Assembly: GCF_012489685.1 (NCBI RefSeq)
Contig: NC_080043.1
Span: forward strand, 62,861,920-62,925,919
Length of the DNA stretch: 64,000 nucleotides
Direction: 5' to 3'
Origin: Lotus japonicus
Taxonomy: Eukaryota; Streptophyta; Magnoliopsida; Fabales; Fabaceae
Numbering within the stretch: the first letter of the stretch is position 1; every line of letters begins with the position of its first letter. The translations under genes were made by a program, and so were the position numbers. The notes beneath the pieces are model-generated. The model saw only the letters and a list, made by a program, of their open reading frames with translations, was not told the DNA's origin and made no database searches. Positions 1-10,707 of the stretch are shown here, one piece after another.

Positions 1-81
1 CAGAGACAAGTAGGACCTGAAATAAAGCAATTCAAAGTTAAATTACAATAATCCAAATAAGTAAAGAAGCATTGTTTTTAT

Positions 82-1041
82 CTATGTTCTCATTCCTGTT
101 TGAACAGCATCCCCTAGGTCAACACCAGCAACCCCCGGAGGATCTTCAGCACCTTCCATCCCAGCAGGTGTAATCTTCTTAAAAACTCCCAAAGAGTCAA
201 GGTTAACATCAGGATGAAGATGTTTGACTTGAGCCTTCGCGATCAAGAAGCCCTGGATGCGTTCAACAATTGCTGTCTGGGCTGCGTCGTTCTTCATTTG
301 CTCCTCCCAAATTTTGGTTTGAGCATCGTTATCGGCCAGAAGTTTGCACTTGGACTCTAGATCAGAACGAGCGTCGGCGAGAGCCTTGCGTATGTTCGAT
401 AAATCCTTGCGCAGTTGGGCAATTTCTTCTTCCTTGCTGATAAGATTTTTCTCTTGAGCAGCGAGGGCGGCATCCTTAGTTTCAAGGGTCTGCTTGAGTT
501 CGTCAATCTTGGCTTCCAGATGCTCTTCTTTCTCCTCCGCCGCGGCCCGCGCCTATTTTGCCTCAGCAAGTTGCTTTTGCATCTTTGACGTTTTCTCCGC
601 CTCAGAAGCTAGCTGGTGGCATAGGTTGGAGCAAGTTTCATCGAATCGAAAATTGGCGGCGTGCAGAGTCTCCACTTCCTGGCGAAGCTCAGCAGCGCCA
701 GATAGGGAGCGAGCCTGCCAAGCTACCTGGGTAAACATGCAACCCACGCGAAGAAGGTTTGACACAGCTTCCTGAGCCACCTCTTGCGGGTTCTGGCTGG
801 GAACTTCCCTCAACTTCTCAAGGTATGGATGAGAGGGAAGGAAGGAAAATGGATCGGAGATGGAGTCGCCAGAGGGGCCCTTTGGGCGATCGGGCGAGGT
901 TTCCTTCCCCCCATCGACATTCTTTGGAGAAGGAGGAGTTGGTAAAACATTGGTGGGAGAGTTCGGGCGATCACCAGACGGCGAGGGGTGAGCTGTAGCA
1001 GAGGCGACTGCAGGAAACTTGCCCGCATCCGAGGAGGAACA
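82..1041 (-). pseudogene. Retroelement gag-like coiled-coil ORF, interrupted by one stop
   Basis: One reading frame stays open from about 1041 down to a stop at 82, apart from a single in-frame TAG at 553-555. Frame arithmetic places the pieces on both sides in the same frame. The upstream part is rich in Pro and Ser. The central and downstream parts are long Glu/Lys/Ala-rich heptad stretches typical of a coiled coil. The C-terminal part is short and Asp/Gly-rich. This composition resembles the C-terminal half of gag-like or 'plant transposon protein' ORFs of plant retroelements, but I see no zinc knuckle, protease or polymerase motif, so the family is not fixed. The true start is not visible; the ORF is probably truncated upstream. 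It lies outside the two copia elements described below. Confidence 0.5.
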
Positions 1042-1800
1042 AAGGATAAGAGGATAGAAAGTGAAGGCAACGTGTCAGGCGAAAAGTTGTAACCGTTGAT
1101 GCTGATTGGTTCGAATTCAAAAATGTCAGAATTAGACGTAACACATTGAAAGGAAGGTACGGTAACAGAAGGTTATAGGTCGAAATTTGGGTTAACAGGG
1201 TTCGTTGAGATTTGAAAAGACATTTCCAAAGTGACAGTTGAGATTCAGTAGATTTGATGACTTAGGCATCACTTCAGGGCACAACGCGTGGCGAACGCAT
1301 GACACTTGGCGAGATATCATGATTCAAGGCACGTGCGCAGGGCTGGCGAGGCGAGCGGGTCGGATGCCATCACCGAGAGACTGCTTGTGGACTCAATTTG
1401 CTTGAGGAAGGGATGGTGCAGCGAAAAGTTTGAAATACGTAGATTTTTTACTTAGATTTTTGACTTTACTCTCTCGGCCATGTTGGCCATTGCTTTTTAA
1501 TTCTGATAAGTTTTGACATTGTTTAGTCTTTTATGGTCTTCGCCTTGGGTTCTTCTATTTAAAGACACACTCAGCTCTCATGCTTCGAGCTCGGTGTCTT
1601 GTGGACTTGTGGACTAGGCGAGCCCCCAGGGTCCCTCGCCCAGGATGCTCACACTTAAGCACGGGATAGACCCAGGTCTTTTGGGCCTCGCACCCCAAGG
1701 CCCAACCGGCCCATTTAGACAGATTAAAGGCACGAAGGCCCAACCCCAAATCTATTAATAAGGGATGGTTACCAATTGTAAGGGACTCTTAGCTCATTTG
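1042..1800. other. Non-coding flank of the gag-like ORF, probable retroelement leader or LTR
   Basis: No coding frame is supported. The stretch contains GC-rich patches (around 1310-1380 and 1610-1700) and a short hairpin near 1617-1642 with GGCGAG and CTCGCC arms. It ends in a pyrimidine-rich tract near 1830. Its position upstream of a minus-strand gag-like ORF suggests a 5' leader or LTR remnant, but no TG..CA boundaries or target duplication could be found. Confidence 0.25.
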
Positions 1801-3141
1801 GCAATAACAACATTGAAATTCAGTTATATTTTCTCTCTCTAAACAGTTAGAAGTTCATCTCTCTAAGATTTCCAATCACACTCCACACACTCTAGGCATC
1901 ATGCCTTGATTCTATGTTCTAGACCGGAACAACATTGGTTTTGAATATTATGGTAATGTGTTGAGACATACTGGTGAATAATATGTTGATTAGTATATCT
2001 CATACTGATATTCCTTAATTTTATTATGTAGCCTTATGAGGGTTCTTTTTATCTTATAATAAAACAAAATAAGAAAGGTCTACCAAAAATTAGGAAAAAT
2101 GAAGCTATTAGTATGCTTTCTTAGATTTACGCATCACTAACCTGAAAGATAAGATTGATATTGTTGAAGCTCACCAAGAGCAAAGTTAAGTGCAACGATG
2201 TTTAGAGCTTGCAAGAAATCAGAGTGACATTCCCTTGTGAGATGGACTTAAGGATTTTCTGAAGTTTACTGTTACCAATATTCTAATGCACTACAACCCC
2301 ACAATTATCCAGAAGGATGACCTCAAATCAAACCAAGCATCTTTGTTCCTTACCCTTATTGTTTCTAGCATGAATGCAACTGGTACAGTTCTTGGCTTTT
2401 ACCTTATTGATGCTTAATTAGGTGTGGATGTGTGGTTGTGTCAGTGACCGTATTTAAATAGCATCCATTTTGTCGCCGCCATGCCACCATTGCACTTTGC
2501 AGGACCGCCAATGCATCTGATGCTCGATCCACCAAGATTCAGTTGTAAGGAGGTGCTAAACCCAAAGGAGAGCAACTTGACAGCGAAATACAATGTCCTG
2601 GGAGCAATGGCACCGTGACGAAAGAGGAAGAAGAAGAGAGGTCGTAGGATCTAGAAACAGGTGAGTAAAGGAAGGGATGAATGACTCGAGATCTAAAAAA
2701 GAAGGTACAAGTCGAGGAAAGAGGAAAGGAGAAGGAAGGGAGGAAATGAGAAAAAAGGAGAGCAAAAGAGGAGGGAGTTGACGCCACACAAAGGATGTCG
2801 TTTAAGTTATATTGAAAAAATGTATAATAATATGTTTTATTGTTTACTTAATTATTAAGAATTCATTAATAAAAAAAACTTTAAACACCAAAAATGTAGT
2901 TTAAAAAAAACATAAAAAATGTCATAAATAAAATATTCGAACCTGAACAGAGATCGCCTCTGTCTCGAAGATCCGACCAGATTCTTCTGTTGCGCTTCCA
3001 CCGCCAGCGTGAGTTGTTGTCTCTATTATAGCTTCTATGAACTGCTATGTTGATTTCTCGTGTCTGAGTCATCTGTTTGGTGCATATTTCAATCACTGTA
3101 TCACTTATACTAGGTTTAGTTTTGAAAATTTAGGGGAAGAT
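1801..3141. other. Intergenic DNA, nothing recognised
   Basis: AT-rich sequence with purine-rich patches (2610-2770). Short open frames here lack any family resemblance and are treated as chance. The missing first (EF-hand) exon of the downstream PLC relic was looked for here and not found. Confidence 0.5.
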
Positions 3142-3298
3142 GATAGAAATTGAGAAATTCTATTAAATTTACTTTCTTTGGTTCAATTCTTCTAGGGAGA
3201 GATGATTTGGAGGGGAGGGAAATTGGTGGGTAGTTTGAAATTGGTGGGAAGAATTGAACCAAAGAAAGTAAATTTAATAGAATTTCTCAATTTCTATC
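3142..3298. repeat. Perfect 51-bp inverted repeat (hairpin)
   Basis: The 51 bases at 3142-3192 are the exact reverse complement of 3248-3298, separated by a 55-bp spacer (3193-3247) containing purine-rich GGGAGG and GGTGGG runs. Short, weaker similarity continues outward. No target duplication was identified, so it may be a foldback element, a MITE remnant or a local inverted duplication. Confidence 0.9.
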
Positions 3299-3891
3299 AC
3301 AATTCCTAGGGAGGCACTCCCAGCTCTTGTCACACGCGGGCGCCATTCGTAACTCAACATACAAACATTGCAAACACCCAATAAGCACATCATTTTCTCT
3401 CTCGATCTCTTTGTTCTTATCACATCAATCAATGTGGACATCCATTTTTTTGTCAATAGAAACACAGTTTAGCGATAGACTTTAACCACCACAAACATTA
3501 ACGGTGGTTCTTAACTTCTGCTTGACTGTGTGTCGATCGAATAATGCTTAAAAGTGTATCTCCAAGTAACAATTTCGATCATATATATCATTTTTATTAT
3601 TTCTCCCTTCTCTCATCTTTTCCCACTCTAAGTGTATGTGTTGAATGTTTGCATACAAATGTTTACAAATTATTTTCTTATATTAAATTCTACTCATGGA
3701 AATTTAGTTTTTATTATCTATATATGTTTGTTGATGGGTGTCACGTGATCAATTTTTGTATTAGTGGCTTCTCTACTTGGCTTTGGGCCTCTATAAATAA
3801 ATTTGTATAAATTTACTCTGAGAAGTGAGTACTGATATCAAAGATAAATGGTTTTTCTTCCTGACAATGTATAGATGATATGTCATTCCAG

Positions 3892-4769
3892 GAATATCAT
3901 GATATGAACGCTCCCATGTCACATTATTTCATGTACACAGGACACAATTCCTACCTAACTGGGAATCAACTAACCAGCGAGAGCAGTGATGAGCCAATTA
4001 TTGAAGCTTTGCACCAAGGTGTACGAGTAATTGAACTAGATTTATGGACATCTTCATCTCAAGATGGTATTAAAGTTGTTGGTGGAAGGTACTAGACTAC
4101 TAACTGGTTATTAAAGTCTCATCTTAGAGTTGTTAATAGAGGAAGAAGAAAACATTAATTGCATGTTTGAAAATCTTCTACAATTGATTCTAAAGTCAAA
4201 ATCAATTTTGAGTTGAAGTTACTCTGAGTAGTTTCTAACATGATATAAGTTTATATTGCTTTCTTATATGTTGTGGTCTCCTAACTTTGTTTTATGAATT
4301 AATGCAGGACACTTACCACTCCAGTCTCCCTAACCAAATGTTTGGAGTCCATTAAGGAATATGCATTTGTCAAATCAGATTTTCCAGTGATTCTAACTCT
4401 GGAAGACCATCTAACATCAAAACTTCAGGCTAAATTTACACAAGTCGGCACTCATCCCCCTAAAACAGAAAAGAAAGCACTTAGTTTAATATATATGCCC
4501 AGTTTGTTGTAGCTTTTCCATCATGCTATTTTTTTTCTATTTTGCAGATGGCAACTCAAATATTTGAAGAAATGCTTTATTATCCTCAGATAGATTATTT
4601 GACTGAATTCCCCTCTCCTGAATCATTGAAAAATAGGATAATTATATCAACCAAAACACCAAAGGAATATTTACAATCTGAGATATCAAATGGAAGTGAA
4701 TCTTCAGATGAAGAACCAAGTGAACAAGAATTGTCAGATTCTATGGCTAAACTAAAAAGTGAAGACAAG
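3892..4769 (+). pseudogene. PLC X-domain exons 1-3 of the relic
   Basis: Exon 3892-4088 starts after a TTCCAG acceptor and encodes the conserved DMNAP.SHYF and [11 protein letters not shown] motifs and the RVIELDLW segment. Exon 4308-4443 encodes RTLTTPVSL and VILTLEDH. Exon 4548-4769 encodes the MLYYP and RIIISTKTPKEY segments, then the acidic Ser/Glu-rich X-Y linker. Phases fit exactly: the codon for the Arg in GGRT is split 2/1 across the first intron, and the third exon is 74 whole codons. The Gly in place of the catalytic His lies at the end of the first exon. Confidence 0.85.
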
Positions 4770-4900
4770 GTGAGAGGAACACATATGATATGTCTACCTT
4801 TCCATAGTCATACACATTTATTGACATAAACGCTTAATTAAGTTATTTAACTAAGCACACCCTTATTTGATGGGTATTTATGTTTTCTCATGGATGGAAG

Positions 4901-5118
4901 AATGTAAGTGATGAAGATAAGGAAGATACGAATGCATGTGATAACAAAGCAAATGAGAAAGGTGCACCTGAATACAAACACCTAATTACAATCCATTGTG
5001 GGTATTCAAAAGGGCCTATGAAGGATCGACTGAAAGTTGAAGATAAAGTGAAAAGGCTGAGTTTAAGTGAGAAGAAACTCAAAAGTGCTTTTGAATCTCT
5101 TGGAGCAGACCTCTTTAG
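4901..5118 (+). pseudogene. PLC exon 4: end of linker and start of Y domain
   Basis: It begins after an AG at 4899-4900 and encodes the acidic end of the X-Y linker, then EYKHLITIH, KVRRLSLSE-like and GADLFR segments of the Y domain. It ends at a GT at 5119-5120 in phase 2, which fits the 5' end of the exon at 17396. The two halves of this split Arg codon are now 12.3 kb apart. Confidence 0.85.
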
Positions 5119-5239
5119 GTGCGTATCAAACTTATATAGCATGTTTGGATCAAGTTTTTTCCCCACATAATCAATCCTAGCAATTAAAAGCTATTCATAT
5201 AAGCTTCATCCCATAATTAGTTCTGCCTTTGGAATCATT

Positions 5240-6450
5240 TGAAGGTATGAAAAACGGTAGAAAGGGGGGGGTTTGAATAACGTTTTCAGAACAAAACTTC
5301 CACCTTAAAGATTTTGACAAATCTTTCGAGAACTTAAGTGCTAAAGATAAGAGATAGAAAAGCACACAAGGATTTTATCCTGGTTCACTTGATAAATCAC
5401 TCAAGCTACTCCAGTCCACCCGTTAAGGTGATTTCTTCCTTCTTAGAATGAAGGCAATCCACTAATCAGGTAAGAGTTACAACTGCACTTGAAACCTACA
5501 AGTGACTAACAATTACACTGACTTAGCTCACACTAAGATTCACTCTCTTAGTCTTCTCTAGGATCCGATCAACCTTGATCTCCTAAAGGAACTAAACAAA
5601 CTGTTTATCAAAGAATTGTTTACAAGAGATTTGCTTCTAAAAAGCTAATAGTAAACACAATGAATTTCAGATGAAAGAAAGCTTAGAATATTTTGAATAT
5701 GTCTTGCGCGTATATGTGTTTCTTTCTTGCCGCTTCTTTCAATCTTCAGCCTCTATATATACTCCAAGGATTAGGGTTGAGCGTTGCATGGGAAATGCTA
5801 CCGTTGGAGGGCAGTTCTGGAAAATCCAGCTTCTGCTGTGGCTGAGAACGTTAGGTAGGTCGTCAGGAAGGTACACTTGCTTTTGTACTTGGATAGCGAC
5901 TTGACCTTTTAACCTAGGAGACTTCTGATCAGGGGAATACTTCATATTGGAACTTGTGAAGCCGGTTGATCAGAGTCAGAGGGAAAGCACAGATCCTCTG
6001 ACCATTGTATCTTCTGATTCTGAACTCAGAGGGAAGAACATGGCCTTCAGAGTTTCTTGCTTCTGGACTTCAGAGTTTCCACTATTCAGCTTCTGGATCT
6101 TCAGAGTCTTCTACACCATCAGAACATCTGAACCTTCAGTGTTTCTTGGTTATCAGAACTTCTGGATCTTCAGAGCTTCTAGCGACTGAGTCCACATCAG
6201 AGTTTGTATAGCTTCAGAACTTCTAAAGCTTTTCCACTGTTCATACTGAACATGGTGAATGCGAAAGCGTTGCTTGGGTTACCCTTTATACACAGTGCTT
6301 CTGATTTGTGTGAGATTGAGTTGAGGTCAGAGCCTGTAAATAGCACACTCAGAAAAACACGTTAGAGTACCACAATTGTTCATATCAAAAGGTTAACTTG
6401 TAATCATCAAAACATAGAGTTGTACTACTAGATCAAAACTTGATCTTACA
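5240..6450 (-). repeat. Copia A 3' LTR
   Basis: 1,211 bp, TGAAGG...CTTACA, identical to the other LTR except for three substitutions (near 5592, 5977 and 6225). It contains a TATATATA box at 5754-5761 (read on the minus strand) and many copies of CTTCAGAG/CTTCTGA-type short repeats between about 5920 and 6230, in the part that would be U3. Confidence 0.95.
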
Positions 6451-7190
6451 ATCTCCCCCTTTTTGATGATGACAAAACTAAGATTTTTGATGAACAATTC
6501 TTAAACATTAAACTGAATTCACTCAGAGTTTAGAGATATAGAATAAGACTTATCCTGATGTGAATAGTTTATCTTGCTCATTCTGAATTCAAGTCACTGC
6601 TTGATTCTGAGCTTAGCTCCCCCTGAATCTAATACTTGATGAAAACGTTAGTAAAGTCTAGATTCTGAGCTAAAAAATATAAGAGTTCAGAGTGAAAAGC
6701 TTATGACATAGATGAAAAACGAATAATCAGAGCGCATAAGTGATCAGAGTCATGGACAAGGTATCAGAGTCTTGGGTATCAGAGTCAACTTAGAATCACT
6801 TCAGAAGAAGTGAAATGTATTCCTTGTATTTGCCCAGTGACACATCTATGGTCATGAAGGTGGAACTCTTAAAATCTCCAAAAGAAAAATAAGTCACACT
6901 AACACATCTTACAAATCAAAAACTGGGTTTACTCCCCCTTTTTGTCATAAGCAAAAAGCTTGGGGTGTGAAAAACTTAGCTTGAAGTACAAGGTACTCCC
7001 CCTTAGAGAAGGTCTAAGTTTAAAAGAAAATGAAAACGATGTAAGAATCAGAGTTAGGCGAAAATAAATAGAAGAGTTAATGCAAGGGATGAACGTTTAC
7101 CACCGGTCAAGTGAGTAAATAGAAGGGTCAGTTACCAAGAACTTAACCTCGAGAAACTGTAAGAGCATTAACTTTCAGAGAGAAAGTGAA
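6451..7190 (-). other. Copia A 3' untranslated part with polypurine tracts
   Basis: The tract next to the 3' LTR (6451-6464, minus-strand AAAAAGGGGGAGAT) is the expected polypurine primer. Similar runs recur at about 6611-6620, 6931-6945 and 6986-6999. The 6931 copy keeps both the GGGGGAG run and the following TGTCAT-like context. No sense-strand ORF is present. Confidence 0.75.
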
Positions 7191-7193
7191 GCC

Positions 7194-7200
7194 TATAAAA
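7194..7200 (+). promoter_or_regulatory. TATA box for the antisense ORF in Copia A
   Basis: TATAAAA followed by AGC, about 60 bp before the ORF. Copia B has the same TATAAAAAGC at the same distance. Further upstream both share GAACGTTTACCACCGG, GTTACCAA and CCTCGAGAAACT blocks in the same order (7090-7155 here), while sequence between the blocks has diverged. Confidence 0.6.
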
Positions 7201-7248
7201 AGCGTTGGAGAGAAAGGTAAGCTTCACACCTCGAATAATTTTCAGTAA

Positions 7249-7647
7249 AAAAAATCGGCATCATACAACGTAGCACTAGAAGAGCTGAGGAAGAAGGCCT
7301 TTGAAGAGGACCTGTTCCTGAACATCAGGCATCCAGAGGGTGCAACTACCATCGCGGAGCTGACACGGACACTGCTGGAAGAGGACCTGCGTCCAGAGTT
7401 GGAGAGAGACCTGAAGGAATTTCTTGCCTTCGTGGAGGAGGTGCAAGAACTCAGCCGGCTTGAACTCAAGCTGCTGGAAGAGAAAGAGAGTTTGGAAGAG
7501 AAGCTCAAGACTTCAGAAGAGATTCTGGAGAGGGATGAGCTAAAGATCAGGCTCAGCAACATCCAGCATGTACTGGAGCGTCTGGAGAAGGATAGGTCAG
7601 AGCAGCGCCAGGAGTGCAGAAGAATGAGGAGAGATCCTCCATTCTAG
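7249..7647 (+). pseudogene. Copia A antisense ORF, ~130 codons, start codon lost
   Basis: Open on the strand opposite gag-pol from 7249 to the TAG at 7645-7647. It encodes a charged helical protein: EELRKKAFEEDLF, NIRHPE, then a Leu/Glu/Lys heptad stretch, ending MRRDPPF. The same protein is encoded at 37252-37641 in Copia B (QLRKKAFDEDLF, NVRHPE, ending MRKNPPF). Over 20 aligned codons from 7279 I count 8 synonymous and 4 conservative amino-acid changes, which indicates past selection on protein sequence. The ATG of Copia B corresponds to ATCGG here, so the start is disrupted. Function unknown; the heptads suggest dimerisation. Confidence 0.65.
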
Positions 7648-7848
7648 ATTATATGATGGAAAGAAATATGATGTAAACACAAAACAATTATGAATAAAAC
7701 GAGTTTAGCAAACATATGTGACATAAGTATATAGTTATGCATATATAATCACAAACGAACAAAAGAGAATAAATAAATAAAAAGAAACAGAGTTTAACAA
7801 AGGAAAAACAAAGGTAACGAAAAAGAAGAAAAAGAAGAGATCCTAAAA

Positions 7849-10707
7849 CTAAGGTTTGTCAGTGCGTCGCAGAAGTTCCATCATCATGTGCTTCATCTCA
7901 ATCAGCATGGATTCATGAGTGTCAAGACATTGTTCCATGATGTCGAGTCTGGATGAGCTTGTCTGAGTAGAACTGGAAGGAACATTCTGAGCAGCTTGAG
8001 GATCTGGAATGGAAGCAGAAGCAGCAGGAGTAAACACAACTGGTGCAAGTGCTTGGCATCTAAGAGCTTCAGCCTCAGCTTCAAGTCGCTCTGCCTCAAG
8101 TCTGGCTTGTTCAGCTTGAGCTGCTGCTTGACGTGCAGCTTCTTCTGCTTGTTCTTTCTTTCTCTTGGCTTCTTCAATAGCTTCAAGAAGCTTATTTCTC
8201 TGTTCTAGTTCATGAAGAGCCACCCTTCTAGCAAACCTTTGCTTTGCAGCCTCAATGCTCTGACTGCCCTCTGCATGCAGGGGCTGCATCATAATCGGAA
8301 CTTGAGCCACTAGCCAAGTGCTCAGATTGTTCCACTCATCAGCCACATTTTCAGCATTCTCACTGAGATCAGTCTGACCGTGCACATTGCGGAGCCTCAA
8401 GGAGGCTTCATGATAGAAGATATTGATGCACTCAGAGAGAGATGTGGGTTGAAGGTGAGTATAGGGAATTATGGAGAGGTTGGGTGCAGGAGAGGCTGGG
8501 TGATTGCTGCTATGAGCTTCAGAGGCACCTTGTGGAGAACCAATGTTAATCATGGGAGCATTGGGTTCAGAGGTTCCAAGGTGAGGGTCTGAAGTTTCAA
8601 CCAGAGGGTGAGGTGATCTAACCGAGGATTGGTTAGACACTGATTGTTCGGGTTCAGGGTCTGGTTGAATGGGCTCTTGTTGGTCAGGGACAGGGTGAGC
8701 TTGTTGAACTAAGGGGTCTGCCTCTTGGATAGGATTGGCCAAGATAGGTTCATCTGGGTCAACTAGACGTTCAGGTCTAGGGCCAGGATATCTCCTAGGG
8801 CTTGGACAGGTAAGGTAATACTCTTCCAAGGCAGACACCTTCTCTTTTCTAACCTCCATGAATTTTCTAATTGATTCAGAGTTATTGGAGGGAGAAGAAT
8901 CAACAACATTGATTGGGAAGGATACAGGTGTAAAGGCTGTTGAAGAGTCTGTATCCGTGGTTCTGGCAGCAGGACGTGCTGATGCTCTGGGAGCAGAGTG
9001 ATCAGACGTTCTGGGTTGTGGTTCTGTTTGGTTGGGCTCTGGTTGGTCATGGATGATGGGTTCAGAAGATAATGGGTCGTACGGAATGGTAAGGAGAGAG
9101 GTTGGATCTTCTGACCTAGAGGTTGGGTTCTGAAGCAAATTCCAGAGAGGTGCTTCGGTAGGAGAAGGTTGAAAGAAGGAGGATCGTGGGGAATGTGGTG
9201 GAGAGGTGGTTTGTGCGGCTGGTTGGGATTCAGGAATAGGAGTGAGGGGATTTGAGGAGTGTTGAAGCAAGGCAGAAATAGGAAGTGCATCAAATAAATT
9301 CAAATCATCATCAGAAGCAAGTGCAGGCTTACTTGAATGTGCTGATGATCGAGTCACTCTGGCAGGAGGTTCAGTCCTTCTGACCACTGCAGCAGCTGGT
9401 TCCACCCGAGTAGGCTTCACCACGATTCTGACCTTCTTCTGCTTCTTCTTTGGAGGACCATCCTCACTATCACTATCATCACCATCATCAGGCTTTCTCT
9501 TTGTCTTCTTGACCAGAGGGACATCAGATTCTTCAGAGGATTCTTCCAGAACCATCTTCCTCTGAGCTTTCTTCTTGGGAGGAGAAGGAAACTCTGGAGC
9601 TGGCGGCAGTCTGCTGAAGAAATCATCAAGATCAATCTCGAATCCTTGAGCCCTGAGGTCTTCAACATAGCATCTGATGGCTTCAGGATTGTCTGCTTGA
9701 GTCCACAGTGGGTAGTCATTCAGAGGCATCCTTCTTCCTCTGATCTCAGAAGATGTGTCTTCATGAGCAGGAGCAATCTTCTTCTGGACCAAACCCATCT
9801 TCTTCAGAGAGTTGGCAGTGAAGACATCGCTGACAATTGTGCTCAAGTCCTCTGTGCAACCAGCATTGATCAGGTCTTGAATGAGGCCACTCTCAATGAA
9901 GAGATCAGACAGCAGTCTCCCAAATGGGATATACTTGATTGCTGACTTGATTGAGGCAGTAGTCCTAGACTTCCGGATACACTCCTTCAAGTAGGAGAAC
10001 AGGAAGTAGGGAAGGCAGATCTTCCTCTTGTCTTGAATGAAAAACAGCATCGCCTTCTGGTTGAAGTTGATGTAATCTGGGGAACTGCCCTTCGATCTCT
10101 GATTGATGCAGTTGAGCAGGATCTTGTGCCAGATCCTGAGTTTGGGGTGAAGGTCCATCACCTTGTAACTTGTCTTGCCCGGTTTGAAAGTGGTGTACAG
10201 GGCCTGGTTGGTTTTGTCTTTGGTGCTGGGTTTCAGCTTTGACTCAGTGAATTGGAATCGAAACCCATAAGCAGTGTCTGCACCTAGCAGATTCACGAAT
10301 GACTTCTCCGTGATGATGATCTTCCTGCCAAGAATATGAGATACCACTTGAGTATCATCGCAGTCGGCGTGCTTCCAGAATTCCTTGACCAGCTTCTCAT
10401 ACACCGGTCCTCGAAGTCGGTTGAAGTAGTTTCCCCAACCTTGAGCTTGGACTTCAGGACGAAGATCAAACCCATTTGCAGCCAGGTTGTCGAGGTCGAA
10501 TCTCCATTCTGCCAGGACTTGGAGTTCCTCAGGAGCAAATACGCAGTGAACGGCACAGCCCCGTTCTGCAATTGGAACAATCTGCTCTTGAGCTTGAACT
10601 TGTTCTTGTGCCGGGTTCTCAGAGCCCCTTTGACCCGTTGCCAAACCAACTACCATGTGAGGGAACTGAGGTGCATCTGCAGTAGATCTTCTGGTTTGTC
10701 TCACCAT
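7849..10707 (-). CDS. Copia A third ORF (env-like by position), 952 aa
   Basis: Begins at the ATG at 10705-10707; the frame is open upstream only through a non-ATG extension. The N-terminal ~330 residues form a compact domain (EWRFDLDN, GWGNYFNRLRG, KEFWKHAD, then RIWHKILLNCINQRSKGSSPDYI) resembling the 'putative plant transposon protein' family. The middle is Pro/Ser-rich and has an acidic-basic cluster with PPKKKQKK (around residue 410), a plausible nuclear localisation signal. The C-terminal part has a long Glu/Ala/Arg coiled coil. SIRE-lineage elements carry an ORF in this place that has been called env-like, but I see no signal peptide or membrane segment. A second, broken copy is in Copia B. 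Confidence 0.8.
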   Translation of the reverse strand: MVRQTRRSTADAPQFPHMVVGLATGQRGSENPAQEQVQAQEQIVPIAERGCAVHCVFAPEELQVLAEWRFDLDNLAANGFDLRPEVQAQGWGNYFNRLRGPVYEKLVKEFWKHADCDDTQVVSHILGRKIIITEKSFVNLLGADTAYGFRFQFTESKLKPSTKDKTNQALYTTFKPGKTSYKVMDLHPKLRIWHKILLNCINQRSKGSSPDYINFNQKAMLFFIQDKRKICLPYFLFSYLKECIRKSRTTASIKSAIKYIPFGRLLSDLFIESGLIQDLINAGCTEDLSTIVSDVFTANSLKKMGLVQKKIAPAHEDTSSEIRGRRMPLNDYPLWTQADNPEAIRCYVEDLRAQGFEIDLDDFFSRLPPAPEFPSPPKKKAQRKMVLEESSEESDVPLVKKTKRKPDDGDDSDSEDGPPKKKQKKVRIVVKPTRVEPAAAVVRRTEPPARVTRSSAHSSKPALASDDDLNLFDALPISALLQHSSNPLTPIPESQPAAQTTSPPHSPRSSFFQPSPTEAPLWNLLQNPTSRSEDPTSLLTIPYDPLSSEPIIHDQPEPNQTEPQPRTSDHSAPRASARPAARTTDTDSSTAFTPVSFPINVVDSSPSNNSESIRKFMEVRKEKVSALEEYYLTCPSPRRYPGPRPERLVDPDEPILANPIQEADPLVQQAHPVPDQQEPIQPDPEPEQSVSNQSSVRSPHPLVETSDPHLGTSEPNAPMINIGSPQGASEAHSSNHPASPAPNLSIIPYTHLQPTSLSECINIFYHEASLRLRNVHGQTDLSENAENVADEWNNLSTWLVAQVPIMMQPLHAEGSQSIEAAKQRFARRVALHELEQRNKLLEAIEEAKRKKEQAEEAARQAAAQAEQARLEAERLEAEAEALRCQALAPVVFTPAASASIPDPQAAQNVPSSSTQTSSSRLDIMEQCLDTHESMLIEMKHMMMELLRRTDKP

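Noticed and set aside
3544..3810. First exon of the PLC gene
   Set aside because: The 88-codon frame is hydrophobic and Ser/Tyr-rich, with no EF-hand pattern and no fitting splice donor.
5671..5904. Identical 77-codon plus-strand ORFs in both Copia A LTRs (also 16542-16775)
   Set aside because: The copies are identical only because the LTRs are; there is no counterpart in the Copia B LTR and no recognisable protein.
7242..7562. Ser-rich minus-strand ORF opposite the antisense gene
   Set aside because: It is the shadow of the Glu/Leu-rich plus-strand frame; the codon-level conservation with Copia B is in the plus-strand frame.
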